Program-made: the position numbers and the translations under genes
In this document: one piece after another, positions 1 through 8,007 of the stretch
How the letters are laid out: every line of letters begins with the position of its first letter
How positions within the stretch are numbered: the first letter of the stretch is position 1
Virus record (IMG/VR): IMGVR_UViG_3300042554_000697
Location: 1-21,614 of that record
Strand: one strand, 5' to 3'
Source of the DNA: a virus
DNA: 21,614 bases
The notes under the pieces: generated by a model
Seen by the model: only the letters and a program-made list of their open reading frames with translations
Database searches by the model: none
Told to the model about the DNA's origin: nothing

Positions 1-1
1 T

Positions 2-91
2 ATCCATTTCGACGCCCTCACCTCGCACGCTGTCGCAGTTCAGATGTTTTCAGATTTGAAAAAAAATAAAGAAATCGGGGATAAAAAATGA
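2..91 (+). CDS. C-terminal end of an unidentified upstream gene (partial)
   Basis: Frame 2 is open from the window edge and ends at a TGA that overlaps the next gene's start as ATGA, the same junction style seen elsewhere in this operon. About 29 residues are visible, ending in a lysine-rich tail (KKNKEIGDKK). Nothing in this fragment identifies a family. Frame 1 is also open from the edge to a TAA at 67-69, so the frame choice rests only on the overlap. Confidence 0.4.
   Translation: MHFDALTSHAVAVQMFSDLKKNKEIGDKK
74..82 (+). promoter_or_regulatory. ATCGGGGAT-type ribosome binding site of the methyltransferase
   Basis: ATCGGGGAT lies 5 nt before the ATG at 88. It resembles the ATCGGGGGAT elements before the glycosyltransferase genes at 11249 and 16414, but has one G fewer and only a 3-bp ATC/GAT dyad. 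The G-run can pair with the CCUCC anti-Shine-Dalgarno core using a G-U wobble. Confidence 0.5.
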
Positions 92-1230
92 TAATAGAAA
101 GCCTGCGTTCATTGGCCACGCCAATTGAAAACTTAAAGGCTTTGCCTGGTAATCCACGCAAAGGTGACGTGGATGCGGTGGCGAAATCGCTGGAGCGTTT
201 CGGTCAGCGCAAGCCAATCGTGGCACGCAAAGATGATGGAACAATCATCGCTGGCAATCACACTTGGCAAGCCGCAAAGAAATTAGGCTGGAGCGAAATC
301 GCTGTGGCGTTTGTCGGTGACGATGACGTAACAGCCAAAGCCTATGCACTGGCAGACAACCGCACCGCCGAACTTGGCAGTTATGATGAACAAGCATTGA
401 TTGATTTAATTGAAGAAGTCCACGCAGTAGTACCTGAGTTTGTCCGTGATGCTGGTTGGTCTGATGATGCGGTAGCAGAATTGGTTGCCAAGATTGAAAG
501 CGAGCAACCGTTAAAAGAAATTGACGAAGATGAAATACCAGAGCCACCAGTTGAGCCAGTAACAAAACTTGGTGACATCTGGCAACTTGGTCGCCATCGC
601 CTGATGTGTGGCGATAGCACTGATGAAGCGCAAATTGCAAAGTTAATAAATGGCGAGATAATGGATGCTTTAATTACCGACCCGCCCTACGGCATCAATG
701 CAAATAAAATGCAATTAGGAAAAACAAAAGAAAATCCAGCCACATATCATCGCGGAGAAAATTGGGATAAAGAAAAACCAAAAATAAAAAAAATTCTAAA
801 TCTTGCACCAATACAAATAATATGGGGTGGAAATTATTTTAGTGATGAATTACCACCTACTAATCATTGGCTTTGTTGGTATAAAAAAATAAACAATTTA
901 AGTTTTAGTGAATTTGAATTGGCTTGGACAAATTTGGGGAAACAGGCTAGATTATTTGAACATCATTGGTCAGGTGAACAAAAATTTCATCCGACAATGA
1001 AACCTTTGCCAGTGATGATTTGGTGTTTGTCTTTCATTAAAGAAAATGCAAAAATTATTGATGTATTTGCAGGCGCTGGTTCTACATTGATTGCTGGAGA
1101 AAAAACAAATCATACAGTATATGCAATGGAATTAGATGCAATTTATTGCGATGTCATCATCAAGCGATGGGAAAATTTGACGGGCGAGAAAGCAGTGCTG
1201 GTGCAGAATGCCGAATCCGCCAAAGCCTAA
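88..1230 (+). CDS. ParB-domain DNA methyltransferase (N6-adenine or N4-cytosine type)
   Basis: This is a two-domain protein of 380 residues. Residues about 10-140 resemble the ParB/sulfiredoxin-like N-terminal domain (NPRKGD near 22-27, then IIAGNHTWQAAKKLGW) often fused to phage methylases. Residues about 160-380 are the methyltransferase: catalytic motif DPPYG at 198-202, HPTMKP at 301-306, and the S-adenosylmethionine motif FAGAG at 327-331. DPPY before FxGxG is the beta-class order, which methylates exocyclic amino groups. It probably protects phage DNA from host restriction or marks it; the target site cannot be read from sequence. The start at 88 has a G-rich ribosome site 5 nt upstream. 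The 3' end overlaps the small terminase by 23 nt. Between 661 and 1140 base composition falls to about 33% GC by hand count, against about 50% for 181-420, consistent with exchange of the target-recognition half. Confidence 0.9.
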   Translation: MIIESLRSLATPIENLKALPGNPRKGDVDAVAKSLERFGQRKPIVARKDDGTIIAGNHTWQAAKKLGWSEIAVAFVGDDDVTAKAYALADNRTAELGSYDEQALIDLIEEVHAVVPEFVRDAGWSDDAVAELVAKIESEQPLKEIDEDEIPEPPVEPVTKLGDIWQLGRHRLMCGDSTDEAQIAKLINGEIMDALITDPPYGINANKMQLGKTKENPATYHRGENWDKEKPKIKKILNLAPIQIIWGGNYFSDELPPTNHWLCWYKKINNLSFSEFELAWTNLGKQARLFEHHWSGEQKFHPTMKPLPVMIWCLSFIKENAKIIDVFAGAGSTLIAGEKTNHTVYAMELDAIYCDVIIKRWENLTGEKAVLVQNAESAKA

Positions 1231-1654
1231 TGAGTTAAAGCGTAAGATTGGCAATCCAGGCAAGCGGCCGCTGCCAGAATTAAAAAACGTAGTGGCGCTG
1301 CCAATGGCCGCAGAGCCACCAACACCGCCACGGCCACTTGGCCCTGAAGGCTTGAAACTTTGGAACCGCATTTGGGATGAAGGCAAAAGTTGGATTAGTC
1401 CAGCATCAGATTTAGAAATGGTCATCTTGCTTTGTGAGTCTATGGATGAACGAACTCAATTGCGTCTTCAAGTTCTCAAAGGTAGTGATTGGCGCGACCG
1501 CGTAGCGTTGCGGTCCTTAGAATCACAAATAGTTTCTATGCTATCCTCAATTGGATTTGACCCAATTTCAAGAACTAAGTTAGGAGTTGCTGAGGTGCAA
1601 AAACAAAGCGCTCTGGACCAACTTATTGCCCGTAGGCAGAAACGAACTGATTAA
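1208..1654 (+). CDS. Terminase small subunit, P27 family
   Basis: The 148-residue protein begins with the proline- and lysine-rich leader typical of P27-type small terminases (KRKIGNPGKRPLPE at about 11-24). A helical region follows (WNRIWDEGKSWI, then ASDLEMVILLCESMDERTQLR) that should bind the packaging-start DNA and recruit the large subunit. The C-terminus (ALDQLIARRQKRTD) is charged, also usual for the family. It overlaps the methyltransferase by 23 nt without a clear ribosome site, so translation is probably coupled. Its stop overlaps the large terminase start by one base (TAATG). Gene order and length fit the assignment. Confidence 0.88.
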   Translation: MPNPPKPNELKRKIGNPGKRPLPELKNVVALPMAAEPPTPPRPLGPEGLKLWNRIWDEGKSWISPASDLEMVILLCESMDERTQLRLQVLKGSDWRDRVALRSLESQIVSMLSSIGFDPISRTKLGVAEVQKQSALDQLIARRQKRTD

Positions 1655-3174
1655 TGACTGCCATTGGGGGATGGCCACCAAAGTATCTGTCAAAGGTTTC
1701 AGATAATGAATACCAACACAGCCGTGGCAATCAAGTTATTGACTTTGCTGAAACGCTTTGCAAGATAACTAAAGACTCTGTTGCGGGCAATGCTGGCCAG
1801 CCTTTAATCTTTCGTGATTGGCAAAGAGAACTGACTCAAAATCTCTTTGCTGTCAAAGACAATGGATATTTGAAACATAAGATTGCCTTGATTGGGCTTC
1901 CCCGCAAGCAAGGTAAATCAGCGTGGCTTTCTGCTGTGGCTCTTGAGCATTTGGCACTGGGTCCGTCAGGTGGCGAGATTTATTCTTGCGCCGCTGACCG
2001 TGACCAAGCCCGCATTGTTTTCAATAATGCAAAAGAGATGATTCGCTTGGAACCAGAATTGCAATTCTTGCAGGTCTATCGCGATGCAATTTACAATCCA
2101 AAAAACGGTGCAAGTTATCGCGTTCTCTCAGCCGAAGCATTTACTAAAGAAGGTCTATCACCAACCTTTGTTGCCTTTGACGAATTGCACGCACAGCCCA
2201 ATCGTGAACTCTTTGATGTAATGTCACTTGCGATGGGCGCACGAACAGAGCCAATGTTGGTGGCAATTACCACCGCTGGTGTTAAGACAGATTCAAGTGG
2301 TAAAGATTCACTGTGCTATGACCTTTACAATTATGGCAAGCGCATTGCATCAGGTGAAATTGAAGATTCATCATTCTTCTTTGCTTGGTATGAAGGCGAT
2401 GAAACCCTTGATTACAAAACAGAAGATGCGTGGAAATTAGCAAACCCTGGATACGGCGACATTTGCGCAGCCGATGATTTTGCCAGCGCGGTATTGAGAA
2501 CTCCAGAAGCAGAATTCAAAACTAAACGATTGAACATCTGGACATCTACTCAAACCGCCTGGCTTCCACACGGAACTTGGGAAGCGTTGGAAGATAAAGA
2601 GCGAACATCAGAACCAGGTGAAGAAGTTATCTTGGCATTTGATGGTGCATTCTCTAATGACTCAACAGCGTTGGTTGCCTGGTTACTTGGCGGAGAAAAA
2701 CCACATTTGATGGTTGTTGGATTATGGGAAAGGCCAGTAGATGCAGACAATACCTGGCATGTACCAGTCGCAGAAGTCGAACAAACAATCATCAACACTG
2801 CACGCGATAGTCGCTTTAGTGTGCGAGAAATTGTTTTCGACCCAGCCAGATGGCAGCGAACCTTTATGGTTCTTGACGAAGAAGGACTGCCAGTAGTCTC
2901 GTATCCAAACTCTGCAGAGCGCATGGTGCCTGCAACTCAGAAATTTTATGAAGCGGTTGTCAATCAATCCTTCACTCACGATGGCGATGAAAGACTTGCT
3001 CGCCATGTCAATAACTGTGTAACAAAACAATCATCACGCGGAGTGATGGTTAGCAAATCTTCAAGTAAGCGCAAGATTGATGCTGCTGTTGCCAGCATCT
3101 TCGGTTATGACCGCGCTACCCAGGCTCCAGAGCCTAAGCAACCAGTTCCAAAATTCTTTTCACTCAATCTCTAA
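1654..3174 (+). CDS. terL: Terminase large subunit (ATPase and nuclease)
   Basis: This is the DNA-packaging motor, 506 residues. The N-terminal ATPase half has a Walker A-like segment GLPRKQGKSAW at 81-91 and a Walker B with catalytic glutamate FDELHA near 175-180. A coupling-type ITTAG stands at 205-209. The C-terminal RNase H-like nuclease supplies acidic residues at D330 (AFDGAFSND), D397 (IVFDPARW) and D476 (KRKIDAAVAS). It cuts concatemeric DNA and translocates it through the portal. Length and motif order match Terminase_1-type enzymes paired with P27 small subunits. The start overlaps the small-subunit stop. The stop at 3172-3174 overlaps the AAGGAG of the next gene. What follows is not the portal but an adhesin cassette; the portal lies 9.1 kb downstream. 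Confidence 0.95.
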   Translation: MTAIGGWPPKYLSKVSDNEYQHSRGNQVIDFAETLCKITKDSVAGNAGQPLIFRDWQRELTQNLFAVKDNGYLKHKIALIGLPRKQGKSAWLSAVALEHLALGPSGGEIYSCAADRDQARIVFNNAKEMIRLEPELQFLQVYRDAIYNPKNGASYRVLSAEAFTKEGLSPTFVAFDELHAQPNRELFDVMSLAMGARTEPMLVAITTAGVKTDSSGKDSLCYDLYNYGKRIASGEIEDSSFFFAWYEGDETLDYKTEDAWKLANPGYGDICAADDFASAVLRTPEAEFKTKRLNIWTSTQTAWLPHGTWEALEDKERTSEPGEEVILAFDGAFSNDSTALVAWLLGGEKPHLMVVGLWERPVDADNTWHVPVAEVEQTIINTARDSRFSVREIVFDPARWQRTFMVLDEEGLPVVSYPNSAERMVPATQKFYEAVVNQSFTHDGDERLARHVNNCVTKQSSRGVMVSKSSSKRKIDAAVASIFGYDRATQAPEPKQPVPKFFSLNL

Positions 3175-3183
3175 GGAGCCACA

Positions 3184-3318
3184 ATGAAGAAAATAGATTG
3201 GGCAATCGCCGCTGAAGTTCTTGGTGTGGCTTTATTTACAGTCGGGGTTGCAATGATTTCCGTTCCGTTGGCGTTGATAGCGGTTGGCGGATTCTTAGTT
3301 TGGGCAACGGAGAAGTAA
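3184..3318 (+). CDS. Small hydrophobic membrane protein, 44 residues
   Basis: This short gene encodes 44 residues: a charged start (MKKID), about 33 almost uninterrupted hydrophobic residues (about 5-40) that could form one long or two tightly packed membrane helices, and a short charged end (WATEK). AAGGAG at 3173-3178 sits 5 nt before the ATG, and its stop overlaps the next start as TAATG, so it is a genuine coupled gene. No family is recognised. A holin-like or virion-associated membrane role is possible, but no lysin gene is nearby to support it. Confidence 0.7.
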   Translation: MKKIDWAIAAEVLGVALFTVGVAMISVPLALIAVGGFLVWATEK

Positions 3319-3668
3319 TGACTGCAGGTATTTACAACTTTACAATGGACCAAGGCTCCAATTGGAATCTCAATGTTCTTTACAAAGATTCAAATGGAGC
3401 AGCCATCAATTTGACTGGCTATACAGCAGCGATGCAATTGCGTCAGAACTATAATTCTGATGATGCTGTTTTGACATTGACTACATCTAATGGTGGCATC
3501 GTTATCACTGGCAATCTAGGAAAACTTGTATTGTCAGCAACTGCTACTCAAACAGGTAATTTAGATGCTGGATATTATGTTTATGATTTAGAAATTGCTT
3601 CGGGTGGAGTTGTCACAAGACTTTTCCAAGGACAAATCACAGTTGCAGGTGAGGTAACCCGTGTCTAA
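3318..3668 (+). CDS. Beta-rich phage structural protein (BppU N-domain-like), putative
   Basis: The protein has 116 residues. The ATG at 3318 is preferred over an upstream TTG because CGGAG lies 5 nt before it and it forms TAATG with the preceding stop. The sequence starts [17 protein letters not shown], then [12 protein letters not shown], and ends with [19 protein letters not shown]. This pattern (start of a fibre module, GYTA.MQLR, and a final strand about deriving a property with a numeric value) resembles small immunoglobulin-like proteins encoded beside phage fibres, including the N-terminal domain of baseplate BppU. It overlaps the collagen-like gene by 8 nt. It is probably a virion component or a connector for the fibre. 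The family assignment is from memory of pattern, not a search. Confidence 0.6.
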   Translation: MTAGIYNFTMDQGSNWNLNVLYKDSNGAAINLTGYTAAMQLRQNYNSDDAVLTLTTSNGGIVITGNLGKLVLSATATQTGNLDAGYYVYDLEIASGGVVTRLFQGQITVAGEVTRV

Positions 3669-6363
3669 TAACATTGAAATTTTTGAGGATACAAACACCG
3701 TTGTTGTCAGCGATGTTGGCGTTGCTGGTCCACAAGGTCCTACAGGTGCAACTGGTCCTGCTGGTGCAACTGGTCCTGCTGGTGCAACTGGCGCAACAGG
3801 TGCAACTGGAATTCAAGGTGTAACTGGCGCAACTGGTCCAGTAGGTGCAACAGGTCCTGTTGGTGCTACTGGTGCAACTGGTGTTACAGGTCCTGATGGT
3901 GCAACTGGTCCAGTAGGTGCAACAGGAGCAACTGGTCCTGTCGGTGCGACTGGTGCAACTGGAGCAAGTGGCGCACAAGGTATTCAAGGCATTCAAGGCG
4001 TGCAAGGTATTGAAGGTCCAACTGGTGCTACTGGTCCTCAAGGAAATATCGGTGCAACAGGTCCACAAGGTGCTACTGGTCCAATTGGAGCAACAGGTGC
4101 AACTGGACCGATAGGTGCTACTGGTGCGACTGGTTCTACTGGTGCGACAGGTGCAGGAATTCAAATTCTTGGAACTTATCCAACTTTGGCTGCTCTACAG
4201 GCAGCGCATCCAACTGGTAATTCTGGCGATGCATACATTGTTGGTGCTGGTGATTTGTATGTGTGGAATACAGGAACAAGTTCTTGGGAAAATGTCGGAA
4301 ACATTCAAGGCCCAACTGGTGCAACTGGACCAACAGGACCGATTGGTGCCACAGGTTCAACTGGACCAGTAGGTGCTACTGGTGCTGAAGGTCCAACGGG
4401 AGCAACAGGTCCGACAGGACCAATTGGTGCAACAGGTGCAACAGGACCGACAGGTGCAACAGGTCCAACAGGTCCACAAGGAATCGTTGCTGGTCGTTAT
4501 TATTATTTCAATTCTTCAGTAACTGAATTGACTGGTTTCAAACAATTAGGTGAGGACCCAGTTGCTGCAGCAGAATCCACAACAACTGTCAATGTTGCTG
4601 GAAACACAACTTCTCTTCTTGCTTCATATATTTCAGTGCCATTCAATTTCACATTGATTCCTGGCGGAACTCAACGCTTCATTATGTATATGACAAAGCC
4701 AGCGAGCAATGACAACTTATCTGTTTTCTGTCGTTTGAAATTAGCAGATAACTCAGGAACAGTTCTTTCAACTATTGGCGATTCAGATACAGTATTGACT
4801 GGATGGAATGGTGCAGGTGCGCCAGTTCTAACTGAAACAGACATCACATTGCCAACAACATCAGTCTCTGTTGGACAGAGAATGATTGTTGAAGTTTATG
4901 GGGTCAATGGCGATGCAACTACACACAACTACAGTTTTATCACAGAAGGCACCACACATTATTCGTATGTGGTCACAACTCTTGAAGCGCCACAAGGTCC
5001 ACAAGGACCAACAGGTGCAACGGGTGCCACAGGTCCAATCGGGCCGACAGGCGCAACAGGTCCAACTGGACCTATTGGCGCAACTGGACCGATAGGTGCC
5101 ACGGGCGCAAATGGTGTTGACGGTGCCACAGGCGCGACAGGTCCAACGGGACCTATCGGTGCCACAGGCCCACAAGGACTTGCAGGTGTAGATGGTGCCA
5201 CTGGTGCCACTGGTCCAAGCGGTCCAATCGGTGCTACAGGTCCAATCGGTGCTACAGGACCACAAGGAGTTGCAGGCGATACTGGAGCAACAGGACCAAT
5301 CGGTGCTACTGGTGCCACGGGTCCACAAGGAATTCAAGGCATTCAAGGTGAAGTTGGTGCCACAGGTCCAATCGGTGCAACTGGACCAGTGGGTGCAACA
5401 GGCCCAGTTGGTGCAACAGGTCCAACAGGTATTGATGGCGTTACAGGTCCAACAGGACCAACAGGTGCAAGTGGTGCAACAGGTCCAGTAGGTGCTACTG
5501 GTGCCACAGGACCAACTGGTGCAACAGGACCACAAGGTGTTGAGTTTTCTCCATCTGCTCCTACATCAACAAATGTTCTTTGGGTTGATACTGATGAACC
5601 TGGTGATGCAGTTGTTCCTGCTGGTGGAACTACTGGTCAAGCGTTAGTTAAGGCTTCAAACTCTGATTACGATGCTGTTTGGTCATCAGTTGTTGGACCA
5701 ACAGGTGCAACTGGACCAGTTGGTGCTACTGGACCAACAGGTGCAACAGGACCAAGTGGTTCAAATGGTGCAGTTGGTGCAACAGGTGCGACAGGTGCAA
5801 CTGGTCCATCTGCGTTGACGACCAAAGGTGACATCGCTACTTATTCAACTACGGTTGACCGCTTACCAGTGGGAGCGAATAACACGGTCCTCACTGCCGA
5901 TTCAAGTACGGCGACAGGATTGAAATGGGCTGCTGCTGCTGGTGGCGGGAAAGTCTTGCAGGTGGTTCAGCAATTTTATTCAACTCAAACAGATAGCAGT
6001 TCATCAACTTTTGTAGATACAGGCATAACCTTAAACATTACGCCAAGTTCTACTTCTTCAAAAGTCTTGGCAATAGTGTCAATCAATGGTTGCTTAAAAA
6101 CTGAAGGCAATACAAGCAACTCTCTGTCGTTGAGGTTAATGAGAGGGGCAACTCAACTTATGGAGAGCGAGGATAATGGATTTACCAATTCCGCTTTGTA
6201 TTTGTATATGGGAACACTGGGTATGGTGTATTTAGACTCTCCAAACACCACTTCTGCAACTACATACAAAGTTCAGTTTAGAAATCCTATTGGCGCATCT
6301 TTGGTCAGAATTAATGCGAGTAGTAGTGAAAGCACAATAACATTAATGGAAATAGGTGCATAA
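3661..6363 (+). CDS. Collagen-like tail fibre protein, 900 residues
   Basis: This very long fibre protein has four Gly-X-Y blocks dominated by GAT, GPT, GPQ and GPI triplets, at about residues 23-165, 217-273, 446-625 and 679-717. Between them lie a small domain (166-216, with [14 protein letters not shown] and GDLYVWNTG), a larger beta domain (278-445) and a short linker (627-678). After the last block comes [10 protein letters not shown]...[14 protein letters not shown], a linker common in phage fibres. The C-terminal beta domain (about 760-900, with [16 protein letters not shown]) is probably the trimeric receptor-binding or trimerising head. Collagen triplets would form a triple-helical shaft. 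The start is GTG at 3661 with GAGG 6 nt upstream; the stop overlaps the next ATG. Threonine is frequent in the triplets, which makes O-glycosylation conceivable. Confidence 0.88.
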   Translation: MSNNIEIFEDTNTVVVSDVGVAGPQGPTGATGPAGATGPAGATGATGATGIQGVTGATGPVGATGPVGATGATGVTGPDGATGPVGATGATGPVGATGATGASGAQGIQGIQGVQGIEGPTGATGPQGNIGATGPQGATGPIGATGATGPIGATGATGSTGATGAGIQILGTYPTLAALQAAHPTGNSGDAYIVGAGDLYVWNTGTSSWENVGNIQGPTGATGPTGPIGATGSTGPVGATGAEGPTGATGPTGPIGATGATGPTGATGPTGPQGIVAGRYYYFNSSVTELTGFKQLGEDPVAAAESTTTVNVAGNTTSLLASYISVPFNFTLIPGGTQRFIMYMTKPASNDNLSVFCRLKLADNSGTVLSTIGDSDTVLTGWNGAGAPVLTETDITLPTTSVSVGQRMIVEVYGVNGDATTHNYSFITEGTTHYSYVVTTLEAPQGPQGPTGATGATGPIGPTGATGPTGPIGATGPIGATGANGVDGATGATGPTGPIGATGPQGLAGVDGATGATGPSGPIGATGPIGATGPQGVAGDTGATGPIGATGATGPQGIQGIQGEVGATGPIGATGPVGATGPVGATGPTGIDGVTGPTGPTGASGATGPVGATGATGPTGATGPQGVEFSPSAPTSTNVLWVDTDEPGDAVVPAGGTTGQALVKASNSDYDAVWSSVVGPTGATGPVGATGPTGATGPSGSNGAVGATGATGATGPSALTTKGDIATYSTTVDRLPVGANNTVLTADSSTATGLKWAAAAGGGKVLQVVQQFYSTQTDSSSSTFVDTGITLNITPSSTSSKVLAIVSINGCLKTEGNTSNSLSLRLMRGATQLMESEDNGFTNSALYLYMGTLGMVYLDSPNTTSATTYKVQFRNPIGASLVRINASSSESTITLMEIGA
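3727..4155 (+). repeat. Collagen-type coding repeat, block 1
   Basis: About 143 codons of Gly-X-Y with a 9-nt unit of the form GGT-GCA-ACT or GGT-CCW-NNN. Repeats are alike at DNA level as well as protein level, so replication slippage or recombination between blocks is plausible. Confidence 0.9.
4309..4482 (+). repeat. Collagen-type coding repeat, block 2
   Basis: About 58 codons of Gly-X-Y, again GAT/GPT/GPI-rich, following a 51-residue non-collagen insert. It shares exact stretches of about 20 nt with block 3 (for example around 4451 and 5411). Confidence 0.88.
4996..5538 (+). repeat. Collagen-type coding repeat, block 3
   Basis: The longest block, about 181 codons of Gly-X-Y. It contains a [10 protein letters not shown] interruption resembling [10 protein letters not shown] in block 1, suggesting block duplication. 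Confidence 0.9.
5695..5811 (+). repeat. Collagen-type coding repeat, block 4
   Basis: About 39 codons of Gly-X-Y immediately before the conserved linker and C-terminal head domain of the fibre. Confidence 0.88.
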
Positions 6364-6635
6364 TGAAACCAATATCAGGTGGAGATGTTTTAGCACTTTT
6401 GATACCTAATGGTGGCTGGACTATTGCAGGTGATGATTATGAGGGCATCACTTTTATTGAGTGTGAGCCAATAACTAAAGCACAATTTGATGCTGCTTTT
6501 GCTAATTATGAATCATTAAAGGCTGAGCAAGAGGCAGTCAAGGCAGCAGACAAAGCAGCAGCAGAAGCAAAGCGACAGGCTCTACTAGACAAATTAGGCA
6601 TTACTGAAGAAGAAGCAAAACTTTTACTTTCATAA
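6363..6635 (+). CDS. Small protein with C-terminal coiled coil, unknown function
   Basis: The protein has 90 residues and starts at an ATG overlapping the fibre stop (TAATG). Residues 1-45 are mixed (GGDVLALLIPNGGWTIAG, DDYEGITFIE). From about 50 on it is an Ala/Lys/Glu-rich helix (KAEQEAVKAADKAAAEAKRQ) ending LLDKLGITEEEAKLLLS. The same helix-plus-LGxTExE ending appears in the gene at 11003, so the two small proteins share a C-terminal module. Its place directly after a fibre gene suggests a fibre-associated or fibre-assembly role, but the function is unknown. Confidence 0.7.
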   Translation: MKPISGGDVLALLIPNGGWTIAGDDYEGITFIECEPITKAQFDAAFANYESLKAEQEAVKAADKAAAEAKRQALLDKLGITEEEAKLLLS

Positions 6636-6674
6636 CAAGTATTTCAGCATTATGTTACAAACAAAGGACTATTG

Positions 6675-6872
6675 ATGGCCACAATAAAGTATTGGAACGG
6701 TAGCACTTGGGAGTTGGCAATTGTCGGCAAACAAGGCCCCGTTGGTCCGACTGGTCCAACAGGTTCTACTGGACCGACAGGACCACAAGGAGAAGCCTAC
6801 ATAAACCTAGATGGTGGCGCACCAGATAGCAATTACGGCGGATTGACCACAATTGATTGTGGCGGAGCATAG
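6675..6872 (+). CDS. Short collagen-containing tail protein
   Basis: The protein has 65 residues from the ATG at 6675, chosen because AAAGGA at 6663-6668 is well spaced; a TTG one codon earlier is less likely. The N-terminus (ATIKYWNGSTWELAIVGKQG) resembles the small domain that starts many phage fibre shafts. About seven Gly-X-Y triplets follow ([20 protein letters not shown]), then a short tail with GGAPDSNYGG. It may be a short side fibre, or a detached shaft segment that assembles with a neighbouring protein. A 39-nt gap precedes it, one of the few non-overlapping junctions in the cassette, and nothing is recognisable in that gap. Confidence 0.65.
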   Translation: MATIKYWNGSTWELAIVGKQGPVGPTGPTGSTGPTGPQGEAYINLDGGAPDSNYGGLTTIDCGGA

Positions 6873-6880
6873 GAGAAAAA

Positions 6881-7453
6881 ATGCCAGTTCAAATTCAATT
6901 TCGTAGAGGAACCGCTGCACAGTGGACTTCTACCAACCCAACTTTAGCCACTGGCGAAATCGGGCTTGAGACTGATACTTCCAAATGGAAACTTGGTAAC
7001 GGTTCAACTGCCTGGAACTCACTTGCATATGCCTACGCTGCTGGCGCTGCTGGCCCGACAGGTCCTACTGGTCCAAATGGAGCGACAGGTCCATCTGGTG
7101 CATCTGGTGCAACTGGAGCAACTGGTGCAGGTGGCGTTGATGCCATCAATGCACAAACTGGTACAACTTATACCCTTGCTTTGGCAGATAAAGATTCTCT
7201 TGTTACTGCAAGCAATGCTTCTGCAATCACAGTAACTATTCCACCAAATTCATCTATTGCTTTTGCAGTTGGTGACTTAGTAAATGTGATTCAAAAAGGC
7301 GCAGGTCAAGTTACCTTTGCACAAGGTTCTGGCGTGACAATTCGTTCGACAGGAGCAACAGCAACAGCACCTAAACTTCGCGCTCAGTATTCATCAGCAA
7401 CCTGCATCTATGAAGGCTCGGATGTATGGTATGTGGTAGGAGATATTTCCTAA
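6881..7453 (+). CDS. Tail fibre protein with Mtd-type N-terminal domain and collagen segment
   Basis: The protein has 190 residues from the ATG at 6881; AGGAG at 6871-6875 overlaps the previous stop and sets this start over an upstream ATG at 6857. Residues about 1-50 (IQFRRGTAAQW, LATGEIGLETDTSKWKLGNGSTAW) match the small trimerising domain at the N-terminus of the Bordetella phage major tropism determinant and many fibres. Next come about ten Gly-X-Y triplets (about 58-85), then a beta domain with TYTLALADKDSLVTASNASA, VTIPPNSS and GDLVNVIQKG, commonly seen at fibre tips. It ends at a stop overlapping the next gene. Probably a short trimeric fibre. Confidence 0.8.
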   Translation: MPVQIQFRRGTAAQWTSTNPTLATGEIGLETDTSKWKLGNGSTAWNSLAYAYAAGAAGPTGPTGPNGATGPSGASGATGATGAGGVDAINAQTGTTYTLALADKDSLVTASNASAITVTIPPNSSIAFAVGDLVNVIQKGAGQVTFAQGSGVTIRSTGATATAPKLRAQYSSATCIYEGSDVWYVVGDIS

Positions 7454-8007
7454 TGCCGATTCTTGGGGTTGTTGCATCATCAGTAAGAACCGCCCCCGAC
7501 ACTGGCGCTATGTTCCCACTACAGGTCGTCACTGTAGGCTCTGCTGGTGCGTCATCAGTAACATTCAATAATATTCCTAGCACCTATACCCATTTACAAA
7601 TTAGGTATTTTGCTACAAAAACGGCTAATGGTTCTTTGTATATGACTTTGAATGGAAACTCTACGGGCGGTAATTATAGACGCCATTCTTTGTATGCTGA
7701 TGGAACAAATATTGGGTCTGAAACTCCTGGACCAGGTTCAAATAATGTAGATGTTCAATGCGGCAATACCGCTGGTAGTTTCGCCATGGGAACTATTGAT
7801 ATTTTGGAATATGCTAATACAAACAAAAATAAATCTTTTCGTGTTTCTACTGCTCGCGATAATAATGGTACTGGTCTTGTGTGGTTCACATCAGGTGTTT
7901 GGTTTCAGACAACAACAATATCTTCTATAACATTCACGCCTGATTCAACAAACCTAAGCCAATTTTCACAATTTGCACTATATGGAATCAAGATTAAGGA
8001 AGCATAA
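7453..8007 (+). CDS. Tail beta-domain protein, first of three paralogs
   Basis: The protein has 184 residues. The ATG at 7453 overlaps the previous stop (TAATG) with AGGAG at 7438-7442, so it is preferred over the in-frame ATG at 7426. After a short leader the sequence VVTVGSAGASSVTFNNIPSTYTHLQI starts a beta-sandwich domain. It closes with SITFTPDSTNLSQFSQFALYGIK. The same opening and closing motifs bracket the N-terminal domains of the next two genes, which add a polyglycine domain that this protein lacks. It is likely a virion tip component or an adhesin without the glycine-rich extension. Confidence 0.7.
   Translation: MPILGVVASSVRTAPDTGAMFPLQVVTVGSAGASSVTFNNIPSTYTHLQIRYFATKTANGSLYMTLNGNSTGGNYRRHSLYADGTNIGSETPGPGSNNVDVQCGNTAGSFAMGTIDILEYANTNKNKSFRVSTARDNNGTGLVWFTSGVWFQTTTISSITFTPDSTNLSQFSQFALYGIKIKEA

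Noticed and set aside
1660-1675. GCCAT-TGGGGG-ATGGC dyad resembling the G-rich start-site hairpins
   Set aside because: It lies inside the first codons of the large terminase and its ATG is out of frame; a longer loop and different core make coincidence likely.
3637-4164. Reverse-strand long reading frame rich in Ser, Thr and Cys
   Set aside because: It is the antisense image of collagen triplets; the 9-nt repeat keeps other phases free of stops. It has no ribosome site and no plausible protein.
4861-5535. Reverse-strand frames opposite the third collagen block, including a proline-rich [11 protein letters not shown] frame at 4959-5318
   Set aside because: Same repeat artefact: antisense of GATGPIG codons gives a collagen-looking proline pattern. 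All real genes in the window are on the + strand.
3727-5811. Regular short repeats considered as a CRISPR array or tandem satellite
   Set aside because: The period is 9 nt, always in frame with Gly-X-Y codons, with no spacer structure.
6857-6880. Upstream ATG at 6857 as start of the Mtd-type fibre gene
   Set aside because: It would overlap the previous gene, lacks a ribosome site, and adds residues before the conserved IQFRRGTAAQW start; the ATG at 6881 has AGGAG.
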